A program made the position numbers and the translations under genes. 64,000 nucleotides of DNA from Antarcticimicrobium sp040365005 (GTDB taxonomy: Bacteria > Pseudomonadota > Alphaproteobacteria > Rhodobacterales > Rhodobacteraceae), in assembly GCF_040365005.1 (NCBI RefSeq), contig NZ_BAABWV010000005.1, positions 124,001 through 188,000 on the forward strand, written 5' to 3'. Shown here one piece after another: positions 42,043 to 50,996 of this stretch. The notes beneath the pieces are model-generated. The model searched no databases and had not been told where the DNA came from. It saw only the letters and a program-made list of their open reading frames with translations. Positions within the stretch are counted from its first letter, which is position 1. Each line of letters begins with the position of its first letter.

Positions 42043-44193
42043 ATGACGAAGAGAGTGGAGCGGCACGGGCTGCAGGTAGCGGCGGACTTGGCAGGCTTCG
42101 TCGAGGACCGGGCGCTGCCCGGCACCGGCGTGACGGCAGAGACCTTCTGGGCGGGTCTGGCGCGCATGGTCGCCGAGCTGGGGCCGAAGAACCGCGCCTT
42201 TCTCGCCACCCGCGAAAAGATGCAGGGTCAGATCGACGCCTGGCACCTCGCCCGCAAGGGCCGGCCGCATGATGCCGCCGCGTACGAGGCCTTCCTGCGC
42301 GAGATCGGCTACCTGCTGCCCGAGGGCGCGGATTTTGCCATCGACACCGCCGGCGTCGATCCTGAGATCGCCCATGTGCCCGGCCCGCAACTGGTGGTGC
42401 CGATCACCAACGCCCGCTTTGCGCTGAATGCGGCCAACGCGCGCTGGGGGTCGCTCTATGATGCGCTTTACGGCACCGACGCGCTGGGCGACCTGCCCAC
42501 GGGCGGCGGCTATGATTCCGCGCGCGGGGGCCGGGTGATCGCCTGGGCCAAGGCGCACCTGGACAAGGCGGTGCCGCTCGAGCGCGTATCCTGGGCCGAG
42601 GTCACCGGCATCGACCAGGACGCGGGCGGGGTGATCCTGGCCAGTCCGCAGGGGCCGGTGCGGCCGGTGGATCCGGCGCAATACGCCGGGCGCAACGCGG
42701 ATGGGTCGGAGTTCCTGTTCACTTGCAACGGGTTGCATATCCGCGTGGTCCTGGGGCCCGACACCCCGGTGGGCCGCGACGATCCGGCGGGGATCAGCGA
42801 CGTGATCCTGGAATCGGCCATGTCCACCATCATGGATTGCGAGGACAGCGTCGCCGCCGTCGATTCCGAAGACAAGGTGCTGGCCTATTCCAACTGGCTC
42901 GGCCTTATGAGGGGCGACCTGAAGGAAAGCGTGAGCAAGGGCGGCAAGACCTTTGACCGGGTGCTGGCGCCGGATCTGGAGTTCACCGCCCCGGACGGCG
43001 GCGTCATCACGCTGAAAGGTCGCTCGCTGATGCTGATCCGCAATGTCGGCCACCTGATGACCAACCCGGCCATCCTTGACGGGCAGGGCGGCGAGATCCC
43101 CGAGGGGTTGCTGGATGCGCTCTGCACCACGATGATCGCCATGCATGACCTCAAGGCGCAGGGCGGCAACTCGCTGCACGGCTCGGTCTACGTGGTCAAA
43201 CCCAAGATGCACGGACCGGCCGAGGTCGCCTTCGCGGTCGAGATCTTCGACATGGTCGAGGATATTCTCGGCCTGCCGCGCAATACCGTGAAACTCGGCA
43301 TCATGGACGAGGAGCGCCGCACCAGCGTGAACCTCAAGGAATGCATCCGGGCGGCGAAATCGCGGGTGGCCTTCATCAACACCGGCTTCCTCGACCGCAC
43401 CGGCGACGAGATCCACACCAGCATGGAAGCCGGCCCGATGCGGCCCAAGGGCGAGATGAAATCGACCCCCTGGATCACCTCTTACGAGGATCGCAACGTC
43501 GATATCGGCCTGGCCTGCGGCTTGCAGGGCAAGGCGCAGATCGGCAAGGGGATGTGGGCGATGCCCGACCGCATGGCCGACATGCTCGAGGCCAAGATCG
43601 GCCATCCGCAGGCGGGTGCCAACTGTGCCTGGGTGCCCTCGCCCACCGCCGCCACGCTGCACGCGACGCATTATCACCTGGTCGATGTCTTTGCCCGCCA
43701 GGACGAGATCGCCGCCGGTGGCGCGCGCGGCACGCTGGGCGACCTGCTGACCATCCCGGTGATGGAGGGGCGCAACCTGAGCGATGACGAGATCGCCCGC
43801 GAGATCGAGAACAACGCGCAGGGCATCCTGGGCTACGTGGTGCGCTGGATCGACCAGGGGGTCGGTTGCTCCAAGGTGCCCGACATCCATGACGTCGGCC
43901 TGATGGAGGACCGCGCCACCTGTCGCATCAGCTCGCAGGCGCTGGCGAATTGGCTGCATCATGGCGTGGTGAGCGAGGACCAAGTGATGGAGGCCCTGCG
44001 CAAGATGGCGCAGGTGGTGGATCGGCAGAACGCCGGTGACGCGGCCTATCGACCGATGGCGCCGGGGTTTGACGGCATCGCCTTTCAGGCCGCCTGCGAC
44101 CTGGTGTTCAAGGGCCGGGTTCAGCCCTCGGGCTATACCGAGCCGGTGCTGCATCGCCGCCGGCTGGAACTGAAGGCGCAATTGGCGGGATGA
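42043..44193 (+). CDS. glcB: Malate synthase G
   Basis: 716 residues, full length of the monomeric G form, which condenses glyoxylate and acetyl-CoA to malate. Marks: LLPEGADFAIDTAGVDPEIA, the ALNAANARWGSLYDALYGTD region, STIMDCEDSVAAVD with catalytic acids, GSVYVVKPKMHGPAEVAFA, and the late DQGVGCSKVPDIHDVGLMED. Start ATG 42043 is nine bases after AGGAGG; an in-frame TTG six bases earlier is too close to that site. Followed 83 bases on by a GlcG-family gene, so a glyoxylate/glycolate unit. Confidence 0.97.
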   Translation: MTKRVERHGLQVAADLAGFVEDRALPGTGVTAETFWAGLARMVAELGPKNRAFLATREKMQGQIDAWHLARKGRPHDAAAYEAFLREIGYLLPEGADFAIDTAGVDPEIAHVPGPQLVVPITNARFALNAANARWGSLYDALYGTDALGDLPTGGGYDSARGGRVIAWAKAHLDKAVPLERVSWAEVTGIDQDAGGVILASPQGPVRPVDPAQYAGRNADGSEFLFTCNGLHIRVVLGPDTPVGRDDPAGISDVILESAMSTIMDCEDSVAAVDSEDKVLAYSNWLGLMRGDLKESVSKGGKTFDRVLAPDLEFTAPDGGVITLKGRSLMLIRNVGHLMTNPAILDGQGGEIPEGLLDALCTTMIAMHDLKAQGGNSLHGSVYVVKPKMHGPAEVAFAVEIFDMVEDILGLPRNTVKLGIMDEERRTSVNLKECIRAAKSRVAFINTGFLDRTGDEIHTSMEAGPMRPKGEMKSTPWITSYEDRNVDIGLACGLQGKAQIGKGMWAMPDRMADMLEAKIGHPQAGANCAWVPSPTAATLHATHYHLVDVFARQDEIAAGGARGTLGDLLTIPVMEGRNLSDDEIAREIENNAQGILGYVVRWIDQGVGCSKVPDIHDVGLMEDRATCRISSQALANWLHHGVVSEDQVMEALRKMAQVVDRQNAGDAAYRPMAPGFDGIAFQAACDLVFKGRVQPSGYTEPVLHRRRLELKAQLAG

Positions 44194-44276
44194 GCTGACG
44201 GGGCGCGGGGCAGTCTAGCTCCTCGCCCCGGAGCGTATTTTCAGCCGAGAAGAAAACAAAATAGGGAGAGGACGGC

Positions 44277-44702
44277 ATGGCGATAACATTGGACCAGGCC
44301 CGCAGGATCATCAGCGCGGCGCGCGACAAGGGGCGCGAGCTGGGATTGAAACCGCTGTCCCTGGCGGTGCTCGACGCGGGCGGCCACCTGCTGGCCTTCG
44401 AGCGTGAAGACGGCGCCTCTCCGGGCCGGTTCGCCATTGCCCACGGCAAGGCTTACGGCGCGGTGATGCTGGGCATGGCGGGCAGCGCCCAGATGGCCCG
44501 GGCCGAGGCACAGCCCTATTTCATGGCGGCGGTCAACGGCGTCTACGGCGGCCAGGTGATCCCGGTGCCGGGCGGTGTCCTGGTTCGCGATGGAACCGGC
44601 GCGGTGGTGGGGGCGGTCGGCGTGACCGGCGATACCTCGGACAATGACGCCGCCGCCGCGCTGGCGGGGATCGAGGCCGCCGGCCTGACCGGCGAGGCCT
44701 GA
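44277..44702 (+). CDS. glcG: GlcG/HbpS family protein
   Basis: 141 residues. GlcG-type proteins (DUF336) are found in glycolate operons and as heme-binding HbpS. Visible: SLAVLDAGGHLLAFEREDGA, FAIAHGKAYGA, and the C-terminal GGVLVRDGTGAVVGAVGVTG with DTSDNDAAAALAGIEAAG. It lies directly behind malate synthase G, which fits a glycolate/glyoxylate role; its biochemical task is not settled. A GGGAGAG precedes the start. Confidence 0.9.
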   Translation: MAITLDQARRIISAARDKGRELGLKPLSLAVLDAGGHLLAFEREDGASPGRFAIAHGKAYGAVMLGMAGSAQMARAEAQPYFMAAVNGVYGGQVIPVPGGVLVRDGTGAVVGAVGVTGDTSDNDAAAALAGIEAAGLTGEA

Positions 44703-44742
44703 TCGCGCGCGCCGCCGCTGCCCGGTTTTCGGGCGCGCGGCC

Positions 44743-44766
44743 CGGTTGTGCGCCCCGGCACAACCG
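44743..44766. repeat. Inverted repeat in the glcG-hydrolase interval
   Basis: CGGTTGTGC (44743-44751) and GCACAACCG (44758-44766) form a perfect 9-base stem with a 6-base loop, 40 bases after glcG. There is no T-run, so it is a weak terminator or an RNA-stabilising hairpin rather than a standard one. Confidence 0.5.
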
Positions 44767-44825
44767 TCTGCGCCGTGATGCAGGGGCGGGGTGTTGCAGC
44801 GCCCCGCGCGGCCCTGTATCCAGTG

Positions 44826-44837
44826 CGTGTATACACG
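44826..44837. promoter_or_regulatory. Perfect palindrome, GntR-type operator candidate
   Basis: CGTGTATACACG is a perfect 12-base palindrome 16 bases before the start of the glutamine-amidotransferase-like gene. The TGTATACA core matches the T-G-T-N-T-A-C-A style of FadR-subfamily GntR operators. No regulator gene is adjacent. Confidence 0.45.
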
Positions 44838-44853
44838 TGAAAGTGAGCAATTC

Positions 44854-45630
44854 ATGGCCCGCCCCGTTGTCGGCATCATCAGCAATTCCTTTCTGATCAA
44901 CGACAGCTATCCGACCCACGCGGGCGGAACGATGAATTCCGAGGCCGTCGCCTGCGTCGCGGGCTGCGTTCCGCTGATCATCCCCGCCGATCCGCGCTTT
45001 GTCCCGGTCGAGGACCTGCTTGATATCTGCGACGGGTTCCTGCTGACCGGCGGGCGGCCCAACGTTCACCCCGAGGAATACGGCGAAGAGGCGACCGAGG
45101 CGCATGGTGCCTTTGACCGGGCGCGCGACGCCGTGGCGCTGCCGCTGGTGCGCGCCTGCGTCGAGCGCGGCCAGCCCTTCCTGGGGATCTGCCGCGGCTT
45201 TCAGGAGGTCAACGTGGCGATGGGCGGCTCGCTCTACCCCGAGATCCGCGATCTGCCGGGGCGGATGAACCACCGGATGCCGCCCGAGGGCACGCTGGAA
45301 GAGAAATTCGCCCTGCGTCACCGGGTGCGGCTGGCCGAGGGCGGCGTGTTTCACAAGCTGTTCGGCGCGCCCGAGGTGATGACCAACACGCTGCACGGGC
45401 AGGGCATCAAGCGCCCGGGCGCTCGCATCGAGGTCGAGGGCTGGGCGCCCGACGGCACGCCCGAGGCGATCCATGTCAAGGATGCGCCGGGCTTTACCCT
45501 CGCGGTGCAGTGGCACCCGGAATACGACGCCGCCAACGACCCGGTCTCGCGGCCCCTGTTCACCGCCTTCGGCGATGCAGTGCGGGCCTGGTCCGCTACG
45601 CGCCGCGCGCCCCTGCAACGCAGCGCCTGA
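44854..45630 (+). CDS. Gamma-glutamyl-gamma-aminobutyrate hydrolase family protein (PuuD-like)
   Basis: 258 residues, class I glutamine amidotransferase fold used as a free-standing hydrolase (peptidase C26). Nucleophile C113 in FLGICRGFQEVN, with LTGGRPNVHP for the oxyanion region and the catalytic His-Glu in LAVQWHPEYD. PuuD members cleave gamma-glutamyl-GABA in putrescine breakdown; others act on gamma-glutamyl amino acids. No puu genes are adjacent, so the substrate is open. The start MARPVVGIISNSF was preferred to an upstream in-frame Met that would overlap the palindrome. Confidence 0.88.
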   Translation: MARPVVGIISNSFLINDSYPTHAGGTMNSEAVACVAGCVPLIIPADPRFVPVEDLLDICDGFLLTGGRPNVHPEEYGEEATEAHGAFDRARDAVALPLVRACVERGQPFLGICRGFQEVNVAMGGSLYPEIRDLPGRMNHRMPPEGTLEEKFALRHRVRLAEGGVFHKLFGAPEVMTNTLHGQGIKRPGARIEVEGWAPDGTPEAIHVKDAPGFTLAVQWHPEYDAANDPVSRPLFTAFGDAVRAWSATRRAPLQRSA

Positions 45631-45735
45631 GCGTCCTTTCCCGACCTGACGCAAGGCGGTCCCGAACCGGACTGCACTGTCGCCGGTTTCGCAAAGAGGG
45701 CTGGCTCGCCGGGTGACGGACCAACCCCGGAGTTC

Positions 45736-47976
45736 TCAGACCAGCAGATCGAAGTCGTGCATCAAGGGCAGGCTGCGCGCCCGCTTGCCGGTCAGGTCGA
45801 ACAGCGCATTGGCCAGCGCCGGCATCGAGGGTGGCGTGCCCGGCTCGCCCGCGCCGCTGATATGCTCCTGGTTCTGCAGGATGCGCACCTCGGTCGTCGG
45901 GGTGTTATGGATGCGCAACGCGTCGTAATCGGGAAAGTTCTGCTGTTCGACTGCCCCCTCGGCAAAGGTGATCTCGCCAAAGCAGGCCGCCGACAGCCCG
46001 TAGACCATGCCGCCGGACAGCTGCGCCTCGAGGTTGCGCGGGTCGAGCGCCACGCCCACGTCCGCCGCGATCCAGGCCCGGCTCATGGCGATACCGTCCT
46101 TGGTGTCGCGAACCTCGATCACCGTCGCCGTGGGGGTGCCGAAACTGTAGCAGAAGCCGACCCCGCGACCGACGCCCTCGGGCGTCTCGCCGGTCCAGTC
46201 GGACATCTCGCGCACCGTCTCCAGAACCGTGGCGGCGGGGGCGTATTCCGCCCGCGCCAGCTCCAGCCGGAACGCCAGCGGATCGCGCCCGGCTGCATGG
46301 GCCATCTCGTCGATGAAACTGTCGAACAGAAAGCCGTTCATCGACGCCCCGACCGAGCGCCAGAAGCCGACCGGGATGGTGAGATCGGCGAGGTAGCCGC
46401 GAACGCGGAAATTGGGGATGGCGTAGGGCTGGTTGAAGGCGCCGTCCACGGTGCCCTTGTCCGGACCGGCGGCGGGCAGGCCAAGCCAGCGGCCCATCGC
46501 CTGTTGCGTCGGCGATTGCGCCGCGATCTGGCCGTCGAGCAGCACCGCCTTGCCATCCTTGACCGCGCCGCGGAACCGCGCCAGCGCGCCGGGACGGTAG
46601 AAATCGTGGGTCATGTCCTCTTCGCGCGACCAGGTCAGTTGCACCGGCGTGCCCGGCATCTCGGCGGCCACCTGCGCGGCGTAGACCGAGAAATCCAGCT
46701 CTCCGCGCCGGCCAAAGCCGCCGCCCATGTAGGTGGTGTGCACCTCCACCGCCTCCGGGGCCAGCCCGACCGCCGCGGCGCAGCTCTTGCGGGTGAACAG
46801 CGGCGCCTGGTTGCCGCACCAGACCTCCAGCTTGATGCCCGAGTACAGCGCCGTGGCGTTCATCGGCTCCATCGTCGCATGGGCGAGGTAGGGCACGCGG
46901 TACTCCGCCGTGATCTCGGTGGCGCCCTCGGGCAGGGTCGCGGCATCGCCGTCGTCGCGCAGGGTCGAGTTGGCGCCGCCGTCAAAACCCGCTGCGATCC
47001 GGTCGAACACCGCCTCGGTATCGGGCGGGTTGGTGCCCATCTCCCAGTCGATCTCGACCGCCTCTGCCGCCTGCATCGCCAGCCAGGTGTTCGAGGCGAC
47101 AACGGCGATCCCGTTGCCCAGGTTGACCACCCGGTCCACCCCCGGCATCGCCCGCGCCGGGCTGTCGTCGAACCGGATCATGCGCCCGCCCAGATGCGGG
47201 TTCATCCGCAATGCGGCGAACCGCATCCCCTCCAGCCGCACGTCGATGCCAAAGCGCGCGGTGCCGGTGACCTTGTCCACCATGTCGACGCGATCGACGG
47301 GCTTGCCGAGGATGCGCCATTGCGCCGGGTCGCGCAGCGGCGCGTCGATCGGATCGAGCCCGGCGGCGGCCTCGGCCAGGTCGGCATAGGCGATCTCGCG
47401 TCCATCGGCGGCGATGACCATCGCCTTTTCGGTGCGCAGATCGGCGCGCGCCACCCCCAGCAGGTCGGCAGCGGCCTGTTTCAATGTCTCGCGGGCGCTG
47501 GCGCCGGCGGCCCGCATGCGGCTGTAGCCATCGACCATCGAGGTCGAGCCGCCGGTCACCTGCATGTTCATCACCTTGCCGACCCGGCCCAGCGTCTCGG
47601 CCAGCGTGTGGCCGAAGCTGGTTTTGTCATAGCCCTTGCCGGGCAGCGCCTCGCCCAGCAGGGCGCTGTTGTAATAGGCCTGCGCGGCGGGGCCGTGCAG
47701 CACGCGGATCTGGTCCATCTCCACGTCCAGCTCCTCGGCGATCAGGGCCGCCCAGGTGGTCTGCACGCCCTGGCCCATCTCGGCGCGCGGGGCGATGAGG
47801 GTGATGCCGTTGGCGTCGATCAGCACGAAGGGGTTGAGCGCGCCGCCGCCTGCTCCGGGCGTCAGCGGGTTGGGGGCGGGGCGGGCGACGTAATAGGTGC
47901 CGAAGGCCACGCCACCGACGATGGCGGCGGAGCCGATGAGAAAGCTGCGGCGGGCGATTTTTCCGATGCTGGCCAT
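45736..47976 (-). CDS. iorB: Molybdopterin-binding large subunit of an isoquinoline-1-oxidoreductase-type dehydrogenase
   Basis: 746 residues. Xanthine-dehydrogenase-family large subunit. A twin-arginine-like leader (KIARRSFLIGSAAIVGGVAF) suggests export to the periplasm. Two aldehyde-oxidase/xanthine-dehydrogenase molybdopterin regions are seen, with APRAEMGQGVQTTWAALIAE, TYMGGGFGRRGELDFSVYA and late GAGEPGTPPSMPALANALF carrying the catalytic glutamate. It oxidises an N-heterocycle or aldehyde and passes electrons to the iron-sulfur subunit encoded just upstream (4 bases between the genes). Substrate unknown. Confidence 0.9.
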   Translation of the reverse strand: MASIGKIARRSFLIGSAAIVGGVAFGTYYVARPAPNPLTPGAGGGALNPFVLIDANGITLIAPRAEMGQGVQTTWAALIAEELDVEMDQIRVLHGPAAQAYYNSALLGEALPGKGYDKTSFGHTLAETLGRVGKVMNMQVTGGSTSMVDGYSRMRAAGASARETLKQAAADLLGVARADLRTEKAMVIAADGREIAYADLAEAAAGLDPIDAPLRDPAQWRILGKPVDRVDMVDKVTGTARFGIDVRLEGMRFAALRMNPHLGGRMIRFDDSPARAMPGVDRVVNLGNGIAVVASNTWLAMQAAEAVEIDWEMGTNPPDTEAVFDRIAAGFDGGANSTLRDDGDAATLPEGATEITAEYRVPYLAHATMEPMNATALYSGIKLEVWCGNQAPLFTRKSCAAAVGLAPEAVEVHTTYMGGGFGRRGELDFSVYAAQVAAEMPGTPVQLTWSREEDMTHDFYRPGALARFRGAVKDGKAVLLDGQIAAQSPTQQAMGRWLGLPAAGPDKGTVDGAFNQPYAIPNFRVRGYLADLTIPVGFWRSVGASMNGFLFDSFIDEMAHAAGRDPLAFRLELARAEYAPAATVLETVREMSDWTGETPEGVGRGVGFCYSFGTPTATVIEVRDTKDGIAMSRAWIAADVGVALDPRNLEAQLSGGMVYGLSAACFGEITFAEGAVEQQNFPDYDALRIHNTPTTEVRILQNQEHISGAGEPGTPPSMPALANALFDLTGKRARSLPLMHDFDLLV

Positions 47977-47980
47977 GGGA

Positions 47981-48445
47981 TCAGGCCTCCTTCATCATCT
48001 TCGCGGCGCTGTGGATCGCGGCGCGGATGCGGGGATAGGTGCCACAGCGGCACAGGTTGCCCTGCATCGCCGCGTCGATCTCGTCATCGCTGGGCGCGGG
48101 GGTCTCGGCCAGCAGCGCGGCGGCCTGCATGATCTGGCCGGACTGGCAATATCCGCATTGCGCCACCTGGTGTTCGGCCCAGGCGCGCTGGATCGCGGCC
48201 ATGGCGTCGGGTGTTCCCAGCCCCTCGATGGTGGTGACCTCGCCCCGGACATCGCCCAGCGGGACCTGGCAACTGCGCACCGCCTCGCCGTCGATCTGCA
48301 CGGTGCAGGCGCCGCAGGCGGCCACGCCGCAGCCGTATTTTGTCCCGGTCAGCCCGATCTCGTCCCGCAGCACCCAGAGCAGGGGCACATCCTCGGGCAG
48401 GTCGATGTCGTATCGGGTTCCGTTGACGGTAAGGGGGGTGGGCAT
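47981..48445 (-). CDS. iorA: Two-[2Fe-2S] small subunit of the isoquinoline-1-oxidoreductase-type dehydrogenase
   Basis: 154 residues. The N-terminal plant-ferredoxin-like cluster uses the cysteines of YGCGVAACGACTVQ and the following SC; the C-terminal helical domain has CGYCQSGQ and NLCRCGTYPRI, giving two [2Fe-2S] clusters. Start MPTPLTVNGTRYDIDLP at 48445. It precedes iorB with 4 bases between and is divergent from a TetR-type gene whose intergenic region holds inverted repeats, the likely control site. Confidence 0.93.
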   Translation of the reverse strand: MPTPLTVNGTRYDIDLPEDVPLLWVLRDEIGLTGTKYGCGVAACGACTVQIDGEAVRSCQVPLGDVRGEVTTIEGLGTPDAMAAIQRAWAEHQVAQCGYCQSGQIMQAAALLAETPAPSDDEIDAAMQGNLCRCGTYPRIRAAIHSAAKMMKEA

Positions 48446-48479
48446 GGGGATCTCCCTGGTGTGGATGCCGCGCAAGGTA

Positions 48480-48518
48480 TGACATAAATGGTATAAAATG
48501 TCAGGATGTCAATTGACA
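48480..48518. promoter_or_regulatory. Inverted repeats between iorA and the TetR gene; likely TetR operator
   Basis: Two dyads built on the same element: TGACAT-N12-ATGTCA (48480-48485 with 48498-48503) and the perfect palindrome TGTCAATTGACA (48507-48518). The four TGTCA/TGACA half-sites lie in the divergent control region. The second palindrome covers an upstream ATG of the TetR frame, which argues for the later TetR start. Confidence 0.6.
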
Positions 48519-48547
48519 GTTTTTCGGTAACCTGCAATCCAACATGG

Positions 48548-49135
48548 ATGGCGGCGGCAGACACAGATTCCAATTCCAAGCAGGCGGCGATCCTCGCCTC
48601 AAGCTGGCGGGCCTTTGCCACCTATGGGTTTCGCAAGACCTCGATGGAGGACATCGCGCGCGGTGCGGGCATGTCGCGCCCGGCGCTCTACCTGCATTAC
48701 CGCAACAAGGACGACATCTATCGCCACCTGGTGCGGCAGTATTACGACGACGCGGCGGCGGCGGTCGAGGCGGCGCTTGCGGGCGACGGTCCGGTGACCG
48801 AGCGGTTGGCAGCGGCCTTTGCCGCGCAGGGCGGCGCGGCGGTCGAGGCGATGCTGACCTCGCCGCACGGGATGGAGCTGCTCGACGCCGGGCAGTCCGC
48901 CGCCGCCGAGATCATCCGGCAGGGCGAGGCGCGGCTGGCCTCGGTCTATGCCGCATGGCTGGAGGCGGCGGCGCAGGCGGGGATGATCCGGTTGCCCGGT
49001 CCGGCGCCGACCGTGGCGGCGACCCTCGCCGCCGCCCTCAAGGGCCTCAAGATGACCGCGCCCGATTACCCCGCCTACCGCGCCCGCGTGGCGCTGCTGG
49101 CCGCGATGATCGGCGACGGGCTGGCGCGACCCTGA
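48548..49135 (+). CDS. TetR family transcriptional regulator
   Basis: 195 residues from MAAADTDSNSKQAAILASSW; an earlier in-frame ATG at 48506 would overlap the operator-like palindrome. Helix-turn-helix at about residues 15-62 (YGFRKTSMEDIARGAGMSRP, then ALYLHYRNKDDIYRHLV), the rest an all-helical ligand-binding and dimer domain of Ala-rich sequence. Divergent from iorAB, so it is presumably their repressor and its own; the inducer is probably the dehydrogenase substrate. Confidence 0.88.
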   Translation: MAAADTDSNSKQAAILASSWRAFATYGFRKTSMEDIARGAGMSRPALYLHYRNKDDIYRHLVRQYYDDAAAAVEAALAGDGPVTERLAAAFAAQGGAAVEAMLTSPHGMELLDAGQSAAAEIIRQGEARLASVYAAWLEAAAQAGMIRLPGPAPTVAATLAAALKGLKMTAPDYPAYRARVALLAAMIGDGLARP

Positions 49136-49138
49136 GCC

Positions 49139-49891
49139 TCAGGACTGGCCGCCGGCGATCTCGATGCACTGGCCGTTCACGCTCTCCGATCCGGGTCCGA
49201 CCAGCCACATCGCGGCGGCGGCCACCTCTTCCGGGGCGATCAGGCGGTTGTGGCGATTGGCGCTGACCATCATGTCGCGCGCCTTTTCCTCGCTGACCCC
49301 GGCGCGCTGGGCGATGCTGTCGACGTTGCGGCTGACAATCGGGGTGTCGACATAGCCCGGGCAGATCGCGTTGAAGGTAAAGGGGGTGCCGATGTAATCC
49401 TCGCTCAGCGCGCGGGTCAGCCCGATCACCCCGTGTTTCGAGGCGGTATAGCCCGCCGCCCCCTTCAGCCCGCGCAGCCCGGCGATGGACGAGATGGTGA
49501 GGACACGGCCCCAATCGGTCTGTCGCATCGAGGCAAGGCTTTCGCGGATGGTCAGGAAGGCCCCGTCGAGGTTGGTGGCCATGATGTTGCGCCACATCTC
49601 CAGCGAGGTCTTGTGCAGCGCGCGGCCCTCGGCGATGCCGGCATTGGCGACGCAGATCTGCACCGGTCCGCGCGCCGCCACCGCGGCTTCGATCTTGGCG
49701 ACCACGTCGCCCTCGTCGCGCACGTCCATCGCAAGGCCGGTCAAGCCCGGGCCGGCGACCTCGTCCAGAACCTCCTGCCGCCGCCCGGTGATCGTCACCT
49801 GCGCGCCCCCGGCCGCAAGCGCCCGGGCGATGGCCAGCCCGATGCCGGTTCCGCCGCCGGTGACCAATGCGTGTTTGCCGTTCAGTGTCAT
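49139..49891 (-). CDS. Short-chain dehydrogenase/reductase, 3-hydroxyacyl type
   Basis: 250 residues from MTLNGKHALVTGGGTGIGLA. Classical SDR: cofactor loop TGGGTGIG, VANAGIAEG, the catalytic Ser in ISSIAGLRG, and Y-x-x-x-K in YTASKHGVIGL. The GRR after the second strand (TITGRRQEV) favours NADP(H) over NAD(H), by family rule. Substrate unknown; similar proteins act on 3-hydroxyacyl-CoA or 3-hydroxybutyrate. Convergent with the TetR gene, three bases between. Confidence 0.88.
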   Translation of the reverse strand: MTLNGKHALVTGGGTGIGLAIARALAAGGAQVTITGRRQEVLDEVAGPGLTGLAMDVRDEGDVVAKIEAAVAARGPVQICVANAGIAEGRALHKTSLEMWRNIMATNLDGAFLTIRESLASMRQTDWGRVLTISSIAGLRGLKGAAGYTASKHGVIGLTRALSEDYIGTPFTFNAICPGYVDTPIVSRNVDSIAQRAGVSEEKARDMMVSANRHNRLIAPEEVAAAAMWLVGPGSESVNGQCIEIAGGQS

Positions 49892-50034
49892 TCGCCTGTT
49901 CCTCCCTTGGGTTGCCGTCACCCTAGCGGGCGCGGACTGCGGGACAAGGGTCGTCGTTCCGTCACTTTACTTACCCATTCACAGATGCGAATGTTTGCCG
50001 GATTTCCCGCATGGGATCACGTTTGGGAGGAGTC

Positions 50035-50994
50035 ATGAAGTATCTGTTGAGCGCCGCCGCCATCGCCGTGGCCAGCATCACCGCCACCGCCGGATGGGCG
50101 AGCGAGGACATCGCCGATCAATATCCCCAGTCCGAGCTTTATTCCAAGCCGGTCGAGGTGATCCCGCATGTGTTCTCGGCCATCGGCGCCACCGCGCCGC
50201 CGACCTATGAGAATTCCGGCCACAACAACAACCTGTCCTTCATCGTCACCGACGAGGGTGTCGTGGTGATGAACGCCGGCGCCTCTGCCCGCCTGGCCGC
50301 CGCGCTGCACGACGAGATCAGGCGCGTCACCGATCAGCCCGTGGTATTGGTGATCAACGAGAATGGTCAGGGCCACGCTATGCTGGGCAATAGCTATTGG
50401 CGCGACCAGGGCGTGGATATCCTGGCCCATGCGGACGCGGTCGAGGAAACCACCGAGAACGGCGATTTCATCCTGCAGGGGATGCAGCGCTACAACCGCG
50501 ACAAGGCCGAGGGCACACGGGTCGAACATGCCAACCTGACCTTTGAAGAGGAATACGACATCACCCTTGGCGGGGTAGAGATCAAGGTGCTGCATCTCGG
50601 CCCGGCCCATGATCCGGGTGATACGCAGGTCTGGATTCCGCAGTGGGGGCTGATGATCACCGGCGACATCGCCTTTCACGAGCGGATGTTGCCGATCTTC
50701 GAGACCACCTGCACCAGTTGCTGGCTGGAGACATGGGAGGAGAAGCTGGAGCCGCTCGCCCCCACCTATGTGATTCCCGGACACGGGCACCCGACCAATT
50801 TCGCCCAGGTGCGACGCTATACTCACGACTACCTGCTGGACCTGCGGGCCAAGATCCAAGATCATCTGGACTCGGGCGGCGACCTGGCCGGTGCCTATTA
50901 CGTCGATCAGTCCCGATGGGAACACCTGGACACGTTCGAAGAACTGGCGACCAAGAACGCCGGTCGCGTGTTCGCCGAGATGGAGTGGGAATGA
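50035..50994 (+). CDS. Periplasmic metallo-beta-lactamase-fold protein with altered metal motif
   Basis: 319 residues. A signal peptide (MKYLLSAAAIAVASITATAG, cleavage near WAS at 21-23) points to the periplasm. The fold is of the quinoprotein-relay type of MBL hydrolases. The usual HxHxDH is not there: the aligned place (INENGQGHAMLG, 107-118) has Asn, Gln and His where His, His and Asp should be. The other ligand positions look intact: H192 (GPAHDPGDT), D211 (ITGDIAF) and H250 or H252 (IPGHGHPT). So it may bind one metal or none. Start MKYLL was preferred to the ATG 8 codons earlier because it gives a proper signal peptide, with GGGAGG 5 to 10 bases before it. Confidence 0.82.
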   Translation: MKYLLSAAAIAVASITATAGWASEDIADQYPQSELYSKPVEVIPHVFSAIGATAPPTYENSGHNNNLSFIVTDEGVVVMNAGASARLAAALHDEIRRVTDQPVVLVINENGQGHAMLGNSYWRDQGVDILAHADAVEETTENGDFILQGMQRYNRDKAEGTRVEHANLTFEEEYDITLGGVEIKVLHLGPAHDPGDTQVWIPQWGLMITGDIAFHERMLPIFETTCTSCWLETWEEKLEPLAPTYVIPGHGHPTNFAQVRRYTHDYLLDLRAKIQDHLDSGGDLAGAYYVDQSRWEHLDTFEELATKNAGRVFAEMEWE

Positions 50995-50996
50995 GT

